64,000 nucleotides of DNA from CAWEYO01 sp963813315. GTDB taxonomy: Bacteria; Pseudomonadota; Alphaproteobacteria; Rhizobiales; Rhizobiaceae. Each line of letters opens with the position of its first letter. Position 1 is the first letter of the stretch. The notes beneath the pieces are model-generated. The model saw nothing but the letters and a program-made list of their open reading frames with translations, did no database searches and was not told where the DNA came from. Made by a program: the position numbers and the translations under genes. Of this stretch, positions 25,462 to 33,742 are shown piece after piece. The stretch lies in the NCBI GenBank assembly GCA_963813315.1, contig CAWEYO010000013.1, positions 124,001 through 188,000 of the forward strand, given 5' to 3'.

Positions 25462-27828
25462 CTACCTGTGTCTCATGATCACCAGCGTAATATCATCGTG
25501 GATCTTCTGGTTGCCGATGTGCGCCATCAGATCGTCGACAATGCCCATTTTGATGTCCTCGGCGCTTCCGCCGTGATGGTCGTGCGCGCTCTTGCAAAGG
25601 CGTTCAAAACCGAACAGCCGCCCCTGCTGATCTTCAGCCTCGGTTACGCCGTCAGTGTGAAGCACGATGACGTCGCCGCTGTTGAAAGGGATATCACGCG
25701 TGGCGAGGAACGGCGAGATGTCGCGTTCCAGGCCGACTGGCAGGCCAAGGTCAATCGTGTCGATGCGCTCGACTTCCCCACCCGCCCGGATGACAAGGAC
25801 GTCCTCGTGTTGGCCAGAAAGCGTGACCCGCTTGTCCTCATAGTCCAGGAAGGCAAGCGAAAGGTGCTTGTTGGTGTTCGTCCGTTCGATGTTCTTGTAA
25901 ATTGCGCGGTTCAGCTGATCCAGGAATTTGCGTGGATCGCCCTCGCCGGTCTCTTGCAATGCCCGCGCGACGGATTGAACCATGAGCATCAACACGCCGC
26001 TTTCAAGTCCGTGGCCGGTGACGTCGCCAATCCCGATCTTGACACGCGAACCGTCCTGCAGAACGTCGTAGTAGTCGCCGCCGACCTCATCTGCCGGCCG
26101 CATGTAGGCCGCGATATCCACGCCCGGTATCGCCTGGAGTTCGCAAGCCCTCGGCAACACCATCATCTGGATGTGACGGGCGACCGCAAGCTCGGCTCCG
26201 AGACGAAGGTTTTCGCTCCGCAGCTTGTCATTCAGTGCTGAAATCTCCTGATTTGCGTTCTCCAGTTCGCCGGTGCGTTCTTCAACGAGCTGCCTGAGAT
26301 TTTCGGTGTGAAAGCTGATCTCTTCCGCCATCCGGTTGAAAGCCAGGCCCGCCTCTCCCACCTCGTCGCGCGAGGGGATGTTCACCCGCACGGAATAGTC
26401 TTTCGCCTGGAGCCGTTTAGCCGCGCCGGCGAGTGCGCTGAGGCCCGCGGTTATGCGCTTCGAAATTCCAAAGACCGCCGCAAAGACGATCAGCATCGAA
26501 ACCCCGACGGCCAGGATCTGATAGATCAGGATGCGGTTCGTCGCGCGGGAAATACTGTCCTGGGCCTTGAACAGGGAGGCATACATCTCCCGTTCGGGAA
26601 CGACCATTCCGACCGACATGGTTTCGCGAGCCACAGGCCCGGAACTCCACAAATTCGTCGGCGCCAAATTCTTCAGGACGACGAGGTAGGGGACCTTCTC
26701 GCCGTTCTCGTCGAGCATGATGTGCTGGATCACGCCGTCATTCGATTGCCCGAGCGAAAGTGAAGCAATGGCCGGCTGTGTGCTTCTGCGCAGCGAGCGC
26801 TCGAGGCTGGTGACACCCTTGGCTTCGGTGTCGCTCGATGAAATCAGGCCGATAATCCTCTCACCGGTTCGATTAATCGCCACGACATTGCCGTTCGACA
26901 TACTCAGAAAACCGAACCCTGTCTCCGCTATTTTCACGTTCTCGACAATTTCGGCGAGCTGATCGAGCGTGATATCCGCACCTACCGCGCCCGCGATGCC
27001 GGTGCCGTCCAGCGTCCGCAACGGGTGGAAGAAACTGACGATGAGCTTCCCCGTGATCGCATCCGTGTAGGGCGCGGTCTGTGTTATTTCGTCGGCAACC
27101 GGGCGCGAAGCGGGATCGGCGGCCCACTGCTGCCATGAGCCGTAGAGTCCGGGAAAAAAGAACTCCCAGAAATCCGCCTCGTTGTGACCGGGGTAGAGCC
27201 GATCGAAAGTCTGGGCCTGGTCCGTATAAGGCGCCGTCCTGAAAATCGGCCGTTCCTTTGGCCCGATATAGTACATCTGCAGCTTGGACGATCCAGTGGC
27301 GAGCAGGCTCGGCGCTATGAGATCAAGCACGGCGCTGTTCTCGATTTCCTGCTGCACCGCCGGCAGGGGCCGGCGGTCGGGGCCGAGCAGATAGCCCCAC
27401 ACGCTCACCACCGACGGCGCGCCGGCAAGGTTCTGAGCCCATCCGTGGTCAGGATCGTAGACCACCGTTGTGGAGCCGGCAGCCGATTGCGCCAAGGTCC
27501 TGCCCACTTCCTTCTGCCTCGACGGATCGTCTATCTGTGCCTGCAAAACACCGGCCAGCGACTTGACGTCAGCATGCACGCGATCAAGCAACAGATCGAC
27601 TTGGGCAGCGGTCGAATTGGCGTAGGAGCGAATGTAGTCCTGGTTCGCGGTTGTGAGGCCCTGCCCTACTTCCGATGTCGCGTCCCGCGACAGCCGCTGG
27701 ACATTCCATAGCGCCAGTCCGCCGCTGACAAGCAGGTCGAACAAGACCGCGCCACCAACCACCAGCACAAATTTCGCCCGAAAGGAGCGGAGACCGAAGC
27801 GAGGAAGCCGCTCATCGCCGATACTCAT
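25462..27828 (-). CDS. SpoIIE/PP2C phosphatase with Cache and HAMP domains (SiaA-like)
   Basis: 788 residues. TM helix FVLVVGGAVLFDLLVSGGLAL, large periplasmic double-Cache-type sensor, TM LIYQILAVGVSMLIVFAAVF, HAMP, coiled coil and a C-terminal PP2C domain with DEVGGDYYDVL, IGIGDVTGHGLESGVLM and LHTDGVTEAED as metal-binding segments. The ATG at 27828 overlaps the methyltransferase stop as ATGA; upstream in-frame residues belong to another frame. The architecture matches SiaA of Pseudomonas, which dephosphorylates a serine on its partner in response to an external signal. Confidence 0.9.
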   Translation of the reverse strand: MSIGDERLPRFGLRSFRAKFVLVVGGAVLFDLLVSGGLALWNVQRLSRDATSEVGQGLTTANQDYIRSYANSTAAQVDLLLDRVHADVKSLAGVLQAQIDDPSRQKEVGRTLAQSAAGSTTVVYDPDHGWAQNLAGAPSVVSVWGYLLGPDRRPLPAVQQEIENSAVLDLIAPSLLATGSSKLQMYYIGPKERPIFRTAPYTDQAQTFDRLYPGHNEADFWEFFFPGLYGSWQQWAADPASRPVADEITQTAPYTDAITGKLIVSFFHPLRTLDGTGIAGAVGADITLDQLAEIVENVKIAETGFGFLSMSNGNVVAINRTGERIIGLISSSDTEAKGVTSLERSLRRSTQPAIASLSLGQSNDGVIQHIMLDENGEKVPYLVVLKNLAPTNLWSSGPVARETMSVGMVVPEREMYASLFKAQDSISRATNRILIYQILAVGVSMLIVFAAVFGISKRITAGLSALAGAAKRLQAKDYSVRVNIPSRDEVGEAGLAFNRMAEEISFHTENLRQLVEERTGELENANQEISALNDKLRSENLRLGAELAVARHIQMMVLPRACELQAIPGVDIAAYMRPADEVGGDYYDVLQDGSRVKIGIGDVTGHGLESGVLMLMVQSVARALQETGEGDPRKFLDQLNRAIYKNIERTNTNKHLSLAFLDYEDKRVTLSGQHEDVLVIRAGGEVERIDTIDLGLPVGLERDISPFLATRDIPFNSGDVIVLHTDGVTEAEDQQGRLFGFERLCKSAHDHHGGSAEDIKMGIVDDLMAHIGNQKIHDDITLVIMRHR

Positions 27829-29003
27829 AGCGGCTTTCGCCCCGATGCAACCCAGATCGGCCAGCCGGCGTAACCTTTCGGATGAAGCGCGGCGAAGATG
27901 TGATCCTGAAAGCCCTGCCGGAACTTTTCGACAAACTCCGCGGAGTCGCCGCGCTTGGCCGCCATTTCGCCCGCATAAACGTTTTCCCACGCCGCGATGA
28001 CATCCGCGAAGTCCTGCGGGTCGCCGTCGAGGTTGGTAACCATGAAGGATTCGACGCGGATGTCTTGGAATCCGGCGTCGACCATGTATCGCCGGCTCTT
28101 CGGCCCGAGCTCTACGTCCATCTCGAAATGCTCGAAAAGCCTGGCAACTTCATCATAGGTCCACCGGATGCTTTCGGAGCGAGGCTCGCCGAGGCAATGC
28201 GAGTTCTTTTCGTTGGTGATGTAGACACGCCCGCCCGGCTTGCAGATCCGGTAGAGTTCCCGAAGTATGCGATCAGGTCGGTTGAATATCTGAAGAGAAT
28301 GCCGGCAGGTGACCAGGTCGAACTGGTCTTCTTCAAGCAACATTTCCGAGGCATCACCGTATGTGTACTCGATGCCCCTGATGTCGAATTGAGCAGCCAC
28401 CTTTCGCGCATAGGACAGACTTGCCTTGGCGTGATCGAGGGCGACGATCCGCGACGGCTGGAATTCCTTCTGCACGAGCACGGCGAAATCACCGATTCCG
28501 CAACAGATGTCAGCCATCGCGATACCGGGCTGCATGCCGTGCCGTGGCAGTATCGCGCGCTCGTGGCGCCAAGTCATCTTGGTCTGGGTGCGAAGTATCG
28601 GAATGAATCCGCCCTCTTCCAGAAAGCTCTGCCCCGGATAGAATGCACTGTCGTATTCCTCGACCGTGATGTTCGGTTCGATCCCGCTCAGGCGTTCGAA
28701 TTTTCGCGTAGCCCAGCCTACGACACTCGAAGTGATGATTACGAATTGGAGATCGGGTCGCGTGCGGCAGGCGTCGATGATGACCCTCGCGAAGGAATGG
28801 AACGCGGTATTGTTCATCTGCGTCAGGCGCTTGATGTTCACATAGAGCACGCCGCGAACACGCTCGATTGACTCCCTCAGTAAAGTGAGGCTCGGAGCAA
28901 GCTCGTCGATCGACTGCGGCCGAACCACGCCGGAGAGCGAGAACTCCTGATTGTTCGTATCGTATTGCGCTCTGAAGCGCGGGAGGAGGCTGTACGGGGT
29001 CAA
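27825..29003 (-). CDS. STAS-like domain fused to SAM-dependent methyltransferase
   Basis: 392 residues in two parts. Residues 1-125 align with the separate STAS protein at 24538 (VLYVNIKRLTQMNNTAFHSF beside ITLDLTDLEFLNSSGINLL), but the serine pair reads N65-T66. Residues from about 150 form a class I methyltransferase: MADICCGIGDFAVLVQ (SAM loop), IVALDHAKASLSYAR, YGDASEM, FDLVTCRHSLQIF and CKPGGRVYITNEK, UbiE-like. It overlaps both neighbours by four bases, so its output is tied to the partner-switch proteins. The methyl acceptor is unknown. Confidence 0.85.
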   Translation of the reverse strand: MTPYSLLPRFRAQYDTNNQEFSLSGVVRPQSIDELAPSLTLLRESIERVRGVLYVNIKRLTQMNNTAFHSFARVIIDACRTRPDLQFVIITSSVVGWATRKFERLSGIEPNITVEEYDSAFYPGQSFLEEGGFIPILRTQTKMTWRHERAILPRHGMQPGIAMADICCGIGDFAVLVQKEFQPSRIVALDHAKASLSYARKVAAQFDIRGIEYTYGDASEMLLEEDQFDLVTCRHSLQIFNRPDRILRELYRICKPGGRVYITNEKNSHCLGEPRSESIRWTYDEVARLFEHFEMDVELGPKSRRYMVDAGFQDIRVESFMVTNLDGDPQDFADVIAAWENVYAGEMAAKRGDSAEFVEKFRQGFQDHIFAALHPKGYAGWPIWVASGRKPL

Positions 29004-29518
29004 TGCGGCAGGCCCTCGAGAGGAAGGTCCACGACAAGCGTGAGGGTATCAGCGGCGGAAGCCTCTATGCGCAGTGTCGCTGCGTAGTCGACGACCAGTT
29101 CCGACAAAACCACGTTGCGGCTCGGCGCGAGGTCACCGGACACTGAATTGACATATCGCTCACGGGCCTCCGTTCCGGCGATCTGCAACGCATGTTCGTA
29201 GAAGTGCCTTTCCTCCGGCGTACACGGGAAGGTCAGTTCGACCCTGTCCGTATTGCCTTGGCGCGATACTTTGCAAGCCAGGTCGCCGCCAGGATGGCGG
29301 GTTCGAAAAACGACCTCCAGCAACTCGTTCAACGCCGACGAAAACAGATTGGAGTGCAGCACAGAATCCGACCTGTTGTGACTGATCATGCGCGCCAGGT
29401 AAGTAGATAGGTAATCACAATGAAGCCACTCTGAAATAAAAGTATTTATTTCCATATCGATCTCAATCATCGAATCGAATGCTAGCGTTTTTGACGCCTT
29501 CTGGATACCACCCTTCAT
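29000..29518 (-). CDS. degenerate HATPase-fold paralogue (probable pseudokinase)
   Basis: 172 residues from the ATG at 29518, which has GAGGAAA 6 bases upstream; earlier in-frame codons look non-coding. It lines up with the kinase at 24899: SSALNELLEVVFRTR matches GYLVNELIENAVKFR, and VVLSELVVDYAATLRIE matches the end of the lid region. The N-box asparagine is replaced by V69 and the GSGLGL lid by SRNVVL. ATP binding is therefore doubtful. It overlaps the methyltransferase start by four bases and may act as a scaffold or anti-partner. Confidence 0.7.
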   Translation of the reverse strand: MKGGIQKASKTLAFDSMIEIDMEINTFISEWLHCDYLSTYLARMISHNRSDSVLHSNLFSSALNELLEVVFRTRHPGGDLACKVSRQGNTDRVELTFPCTPEERHFYEHALQIAGTEARERYVNSVSGDLAPSRNVVLSELVVDYAATLRIEASAADTLTLVVDLPLEGLPH

Positions 29519-29615
29519 CACTTTTCCTCGTTTGCTTCCCGTCGGCCGAGATACTACTTGCCGATATTTTGATCGGCTTCGCACCTTGAGGCGCCGCGCA
29601 TGAATATCACCTGCC

Positions 29616-31427
29616 CTATTCTCTTGAAGACGCGGCGGGGCGCAAGCGCCCGGCATTGGATGGCTCGACGTCAGCCTCCCGCGCCCGCTCAGTCCACGGA
29701 GGAAATCTCTGGATGAAGTCGCGGGTCGCTTCCGCTCCCAGAGGCCTTCCGAGGAAATGGCCCTGGAGCCGATCGCATCCCGCCGCGGTCAGCCATCGCG
29801 CCTGTTCTTGCGTTTCTACCCCTTCTGCCGTGACGCTTATTCCCAGCCCATGCGCCAGCCGTATGATCGACCGGACAATCGTCTGACTTTTGAGATTGGT
29901 GCCAAGATCGTTTATGAAATACTGATCAATCTTTAGCGTATCAAACGGAAAATTCTTGAGGTAGCCGAGCGAAGAGTAATACGTGCCAAAATCATCCAGG
30001 GAAATTTGTATCCCGAGTACGTTCAACGTGTTCAACGTATCCAGATTGTCTGTCGTCTGTTCGAGCAAGACAGATTCAGTTATTTCCAGCTCAAGCCGAT
30101 CGGCTCGAATCCCGACCTTGTCGACAATCTGGGCAACAGTGTCGGTGAGCGAACCGCCAAGGAACTGCGCCGGTGACAGATTTACCGCGATCGTCAGTGA
30201 GGGCGGCCAGGTCATTGCCTGACGGCAGGCTTCCTCGATCGCCCATCGCCCAATTTCGTCCATAAGTCCGTCGGCTTCGGCGATCGGAATGAACACGCCC
30301 GGAGGGATGACACCGACGTCGGGGTGACGCCATCTCAGCAACGCTTCGAAACCCACAAGCGACGAAGGAGTTCGAAAGAGCGGCTGAAATTCGAGAAACA
30401 ACTCACCTCCTTCGAGTGCTGTTCGCAGACTGCGCCTGAGATTCTCGCGTTGCTCCAGAAGCAGCAACATGGACCGATTGAATATGCGCGCGCAGCCGCG
30501 TCCGTCCCTCTTGGCGGCGTAAAGGGCGATGTCGGCAGCCTTCATCAGCTGCTCGCTCTCAGTTCCGTGCTCAGGCCCGAAGGCAATTCCAATGCTGGCT
30601 CCCACGAAAAGGGGAATGTCGTTGATGACAAACGCTGCCTTGAGCGCGTCGATCAGCGACCCGGCGAGGCGTTCAGCTTCAAGAGGCTGTTCCTTTCCCT
30701 GCTGAATGACGGCAAACTCGTCTCCGGCATACCGGTAGGCGGATTCGCCCTCCCCTAGAACTTCGCGAATCCGGTTTGCCGCAAGCTGAAGCAGCGCGTC
30801 GCCTGTCCCGTGGCCCATCGTGTCGTTGACAGCCTTGAAGTCGTCAAGGTCAATCTGCAGCAAAGCGGCCATGCGTGTCGAACCGGCCACGTCGGACAGA
30901 GCCTGCTGGAGCCGGTCGCTGAAACGCCGCCTGTTCTGCAATCCTGTCAGTGCGTCATGCGTCGCCTGATGCAGGAGCATCACGTGTTCGGCATCATCCG
31001 CGCCGGTCCGCCCGCCTTCCTCCGTATCTCCCGATTCGATGATACCGAGCCCATTGGCCGCGCAAAACAGAAGCGCGGAACACATTGATTCACCGGACCG
31101 GCTTCTCAGGTCGACCCTTGTCGAAGAGCCGTTTCGCAGTACGTGTGCGAGTTGGTCGCGAAACTTCGGATCGAGAAATTCGGGATACACCTCCCAGACA
31201 AGCGCGCCGGGCAGTGCTGGCCGGCCATGGGCAGTCTGGAGATTGGCTGCGCAGTGGGTCAGCCGGAGGTCGGAATCATAAAGCGACACGATTTCGGTCG
31301 TGTTCTGCAGCAAGTCCGCCAGTCGCCAATCGCTCAAATTGGAAGGGCGGCTAGAGAGCTCCCCCCTTTTCGCCATTCCAACAACCGATGCTTTCGGACG
31401 TGTGAGCCAGCTCCGTAAGCGGGGCAA
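29616..31427 (-). CDS. GGDEF-EAL protein with N-terminal PAS-like domain
   Basis: 603 residues. The PAS-like region (about 30-130) is followed by GGDEF with YAGDEFAVIQ in place of GGDEF and EAL with FEALLRWRHP, EITESVLL, DDFGTYYSSLGYL, KIDQYFI and EGVETQEQA. The EAL metal ligands look intact, so it is probably a c-di-GMP phosphodiesterase; the cyclase half may be weak. The TTG at 31427 is chosen because AGGAGGT sits 6 bases upstream, whereas the ATG at 31376 has none. It lies 97 bases upstream of the partner-switch genes and may share their transcript. Confidence 0.88.
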   Translation of the reverse strand: MPRLRSWLTRPKASVVGMAKRGELSSRPSNLSDWRLADLLQNTTEIVSLYDSDLRLTHCAANLQTAHGRPALPGALVWEVYPEFLDPKFRDQLAHVLRNGSSTRVDLRSRSGESMCSALLFCAANGLGIIESGDTEEGGRTGADDAEHVMLLHQATHDALTGLQNRRRFSDRLQQALSDVAGSTRMAALLQIDLDDFKAVNDTMGHGTGDALLQLAANRIREVLGEGESAYRYAGDEFAVIQQGKEQPLEAERLAGSLIDALKAAFVINDIPLFVGASIGIAFGPEHGTESEQLMKAADIALYAAKRDGRGCARIFNRSMLLLLEQRENLRRSLRTALEGGELFLEFQPLFRTPSSLVGFEALLRWRHPDVGVIPPGVFIPIAEADGLMDEIGRWAIEEACRQAMTWPPSLTIAVNLSPAQFLGGSLTDTVAQIVDKVGIRADRLELEITESVLLEQTTDNLDTLNTLNVLGIQISLDDFGTYYSSLGYLKNFPFDTLKIDQYFINDLGTNLKSQTIVRSIIRLAHGLGISVTAEGVETQEQARWLTAAGCDRLQGHFLGRPLGAEATRDFIQRFPPWTERAREADVEPSNAGRLRPAASSRE

Positions 31428-31719
31428 GTCCGCACCTCCTCACAGCCTCTATTAGGAAGGAATAACACAATCACTGAAGCGCTTGCAAACCCCCCAAGCA
31501 CACGTAAGAGTCTTTGCAGACTGGCGCGAACGGGAGTTTTCAAAAGAAGGGTCCTGCAGGGGGAAATACCGTCCCTTAATGTCTGACTCAAAATTCGCTG
31601 GGGCGTGGCGAAAATGGTGATTTTGAGAACCGGAGCGCAGCGTACATTTGGGTACGTGAGCACCGGAAGCGCAAAAAGCGCCATTTGCAGCCCGTTCCGG
31701 CAAATTTTCGGGCAGACAC
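31428..31719. other. intergenic region with structured direct repeats
   Basis: No gene seen. At 31624-31680 two related units follow each other: GAGAACCGGAGCGCAGC-GTAC, a short AT spacer, then GTAC-GTGAGCACCGGAAGCGC. They form both a GTAC-centred partial palindrome and an imperfect direct repeat. It lies between the 3' end of the lrp-like gene and the 5' end of the GGDEF-EAL gene and could be a conserved RNA or protein-binding element. Confidence 0.45.
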
Positions 31720-32211
31720 TTATGCCGCTGTCGAAGCCGCTTCCTTGTCAAGCATCATATAGTCCAGTGGCAACACGGTCGTGTATTTGATCTGTTCCAT
31801 CGCAAAGGCCGAAGAAACGTCGCGGATTTCGATCTTGGCGATCAGCCTCTTGTAGAAGGCGTCGTAGGCGGCAATGTCGGGCACCACGACGCGCAGCAGG
31901 TAGTCGACATCCCCGCTCATGCGATAAAATTCAATGACTTCGGGGAATTCCTGTATAACCTCGGAGAACCGGCGTAGCCATTCGTGGCTGTGCGAATTGG
32001 TACGGATCGATACGAAAACGGTGACACGCGTATTGATTTGCTCCGGATCGAGCAGCGCAACGCGGCGCTTGATGACGCCTTCTTCCTCAAGCTTCTGGAT
32101 ACGCCGCCAGCACGGGGTCGTCGAAAGACCGACCTTCTTGGCGATATCGGCGACGGCCAGTGTCGCGTCCTCCTGTAGGAGACGCAAAATCTTACGGTCG
32201 AGGCGGTCCAT
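31720..32211 (-). CDS. Lrp/AsnC family transcriptional regulator
   Basis: 163 residues. The N-terminal winged helix (LDRKILRLLQEDATLAVADI, CWRRIQKLEEEGVIKRR) is followed by the RAM ligand-binding domain (VIEFYRMSGDVDYLLRVVV). The ATG at 32211 has GGAG at good spacing, better than ATGs at 32226 and 32256. Family members regulate amino-acid metabolism and bind amino acids. It is monocistronic here. Confidence 0.9.
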   Translation of the reverse strand: MDRLDRKILRLLQEDATLAVADIAKKVGLSTTPCWRRIQKLEEEGVIKRRVALLDPEQINTRVTVFVSIRTNSHSHEWLRRFSEVIQEFPEVIEFYRMSGDVDYLLRVVVPDIAAYDAFYKRLIAKIEIRDVSSAFAMEQIKYTTVLPLDYMMLDKEAASTAA

Positions 32212-32325
32212 TGGAACTCCGATCATGCGCGTCCGGATAAATTCCGGCGCTGCCACTTTGGAATGTTATGCTATATTGACTGTTACCAGCGGCTGCCGCA
32301 AGAAAAAAATTCTCCACTAGCCGTG

Positions 32326-32970
32326 CTACCGCGGTACGATCTTGCCGCCGGGTTTGCTCAGGCGATCGCGAATTTCTTTCTTCAGGAAAGGCAGCAATTC
32401 TATTTCGAACCACGGGTTTCGCTTCAGCCATCCGGTGTTGCGCCACGAGGGGTGTGGCAGGGCAATAATCTTGGGCGCCGACGTTTCTTCATAGACCCGA
32501 CGCCAGCTCTTCACTGTCTCCGTCAGCGACGAACCACGTGCCCGGCCGAGATGCCAAGCCTGCGCATAGAGGCCGATTGTCACCACGAGATCGACCTGCG
32601 GCATCAGCGCCATCAATGGCGCACGCCATGCCGGGGCGCATTCGCGCCGCGGCGGCAGGTCGCCGCCCTTTGCGTCCTGTCCCGGAAAGCAGAACCCCAT
32701 CGGCGCAATTGCGAACAGATTCGGATCGTAGAATTCGTCGCGGGTGACGCCCAGCCAGTCACGCAAGCGATCGCCGGAGAGATCGTTGAACGGAACGCCG
32801 GTGGCATGGACCTTGGTGCCCGGCGCCTGGCCGGCAATCAGGGTGCGAGCGGCGGACGACGGAACGAGCACCGGCCGCGGCTCATGCGGCAACCGCTTGC
32901 CCAGCGGACGATCGCGGCAGATGCGGCACGCGCGGATTTTCGCGGTCAACCGTTCAAGTTCGGTGCTCAA
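32326..32970 (-). CDS. uracil-DNA glycosylase family protein
   Basis: 214 residues of the UDG superfamily. N-terminal CRICRD plus later FCFPG and ECAPAW supply four cysteines in the spacing expected for an iron-sulfur type enzyme. LIAGQAPGTKVHATGVPF is the water-activating motif region, and PHPSWRN the minor-groove loop. Role would be base-excision repair, although some members lack uracil activity. The GST gene starts upstream on the same strand with a 13-base gap. Confidence 0.82.
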   Translation of the reverse strand: MSTELERLTAKIRACRICRDRPLGKRLPHEPRPVLVPSSAARTLIAGQAPGTKVHATGVPFNDLSGDRLRDWLGVTRDEFYDPNLFAIAPMGFCFPGQDAKGGDLPPRRECAPAWRAPLMALMPQVDLVVTIGLYAQAWHLGRARGSSLTETVKSWRRVYEETSAPKIIALPHPSWRNTGWLKRNPWFEIELLPFLKKEIRDRLSKPGGKIVPR

Positions 32971-32983
32971 GTCTGGCGGTGTC

Positions 32984-33595
32984 CTATGCGCCGGCGCTCG
33001 GGCGCGCCCGCAATGCTGTGTGCCAGCGGATCACGTTGCCCAGCTCTTCGGGGATCTGGATGCGTGCCGGCTTCATGAAATCCATGGCGATCAGCCCTGT
33101 GATGTCGGCAATCGAATAGGCGTCTCCGGCGACGAATTCGCGGGTCGCCAGCTCCTCGTCGAGAAGCCGCAGGAACTTGATCACCTTGGGCTTGTTTGCT
33201 TCTCCCCATTCCGGGATCTGCGGCACTTCCAACTCCCTCATCATCGGGTGGATGTGCCGGAAGGCCTGGGCAATACAGAAGAGCAAATTGAGCTCCAGGC
33301 GTCGCTGCCACATTTCGACCAGCGCCCTGCCCAATGCGCCTTTGCCGAAAAGTGCCGGCTCGGGGTGCAATTCCTCAAAATACCTGCAGATCGCGACAGA
33401 CTCCGTAATGATCGTCCCGTCGTCCAATTCGAGCACGGGTAGCCTGCGCAGCGGATTTCGCGAAGCGACCTCCTGCTGCCGGTGCTCCATCGCGCCCATG
33501 TCGACCGGAACCAAGGGTACCTCGATGCCCTTCTCCGCCAGAAACACGCGAACGCGGCGCGGATTGGGCGCCCTGCCACCATCAAAGAGCTTCAT
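32984..33595 (-). CDS. glutathione S-transferase family protein
   Basis: 203 residues. N-terminal thioredoxin-like domain (MKLFDGGRAPNPRRVRVFLA, PVLELDDGTIITES) with the cis-proline and the glutathione-contacting E-S pair, then the helical C-terminal domain (FVAGDAYSIADITGLIAMDF). The ATG at 33595 follows GGAGGAC. Upstream in-frame codons run into repeat A and are not part of the gene. Substrate unknown. Confidence 0.88.
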   Translation of the reverse strand: MKLFDGGRAPNPRRVRVFLAEKGIEVPLVPVDMGAMEHRQQEVASRNPLRRLPVLELDDGTIITESVAICRYFEELHPEPALFGKGALGRALVEMWQRRLELNLLFCIAQAFRHIHPMMRELEVPQIPEWGEANKPKVIKFLRLLDEELATREFVAGDAYSIADITGLIAMDFMKPARIQIPEELGNVIRWHTALRARPSAGA

Positions 33596-33611
33596 TGTCC
33601 GTCCTCCGGTT

Positions 33612-33718
33612 CTAGAGCATCGGACCCGAAAGTGGGAACCGGTTTCGGGAAAAACCCGATGCTCCAACAAAGAATTGAGCGGCAGCGCTGATTCCGTACA
33701 TGCGTCCGCAGCTCTGGC
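33612..33718 (+). repeat. dispersed repeat A, full copy
   Basis: CTAGAGCATCGGACCCGAAA, GTGGGAACCGGTTTCGGG, AAAACCCGATGCTCCAACAA and the tail GCGGCAGCGCTGATTCCG. It fills the gap between the GST and nuclease genes. Confidence 0.9.
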
Positions 33719-33742
33719 GGTCCTTCTGACAGGTACCCGCAG

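Noticed and set aside
27829..27990. 54-codon extension of the PP2C phosphatase
   Set aside because: It lies inside the methyltransferase gene in another frame. The ATG at 27828 overlaps the previous stop as ATGA.
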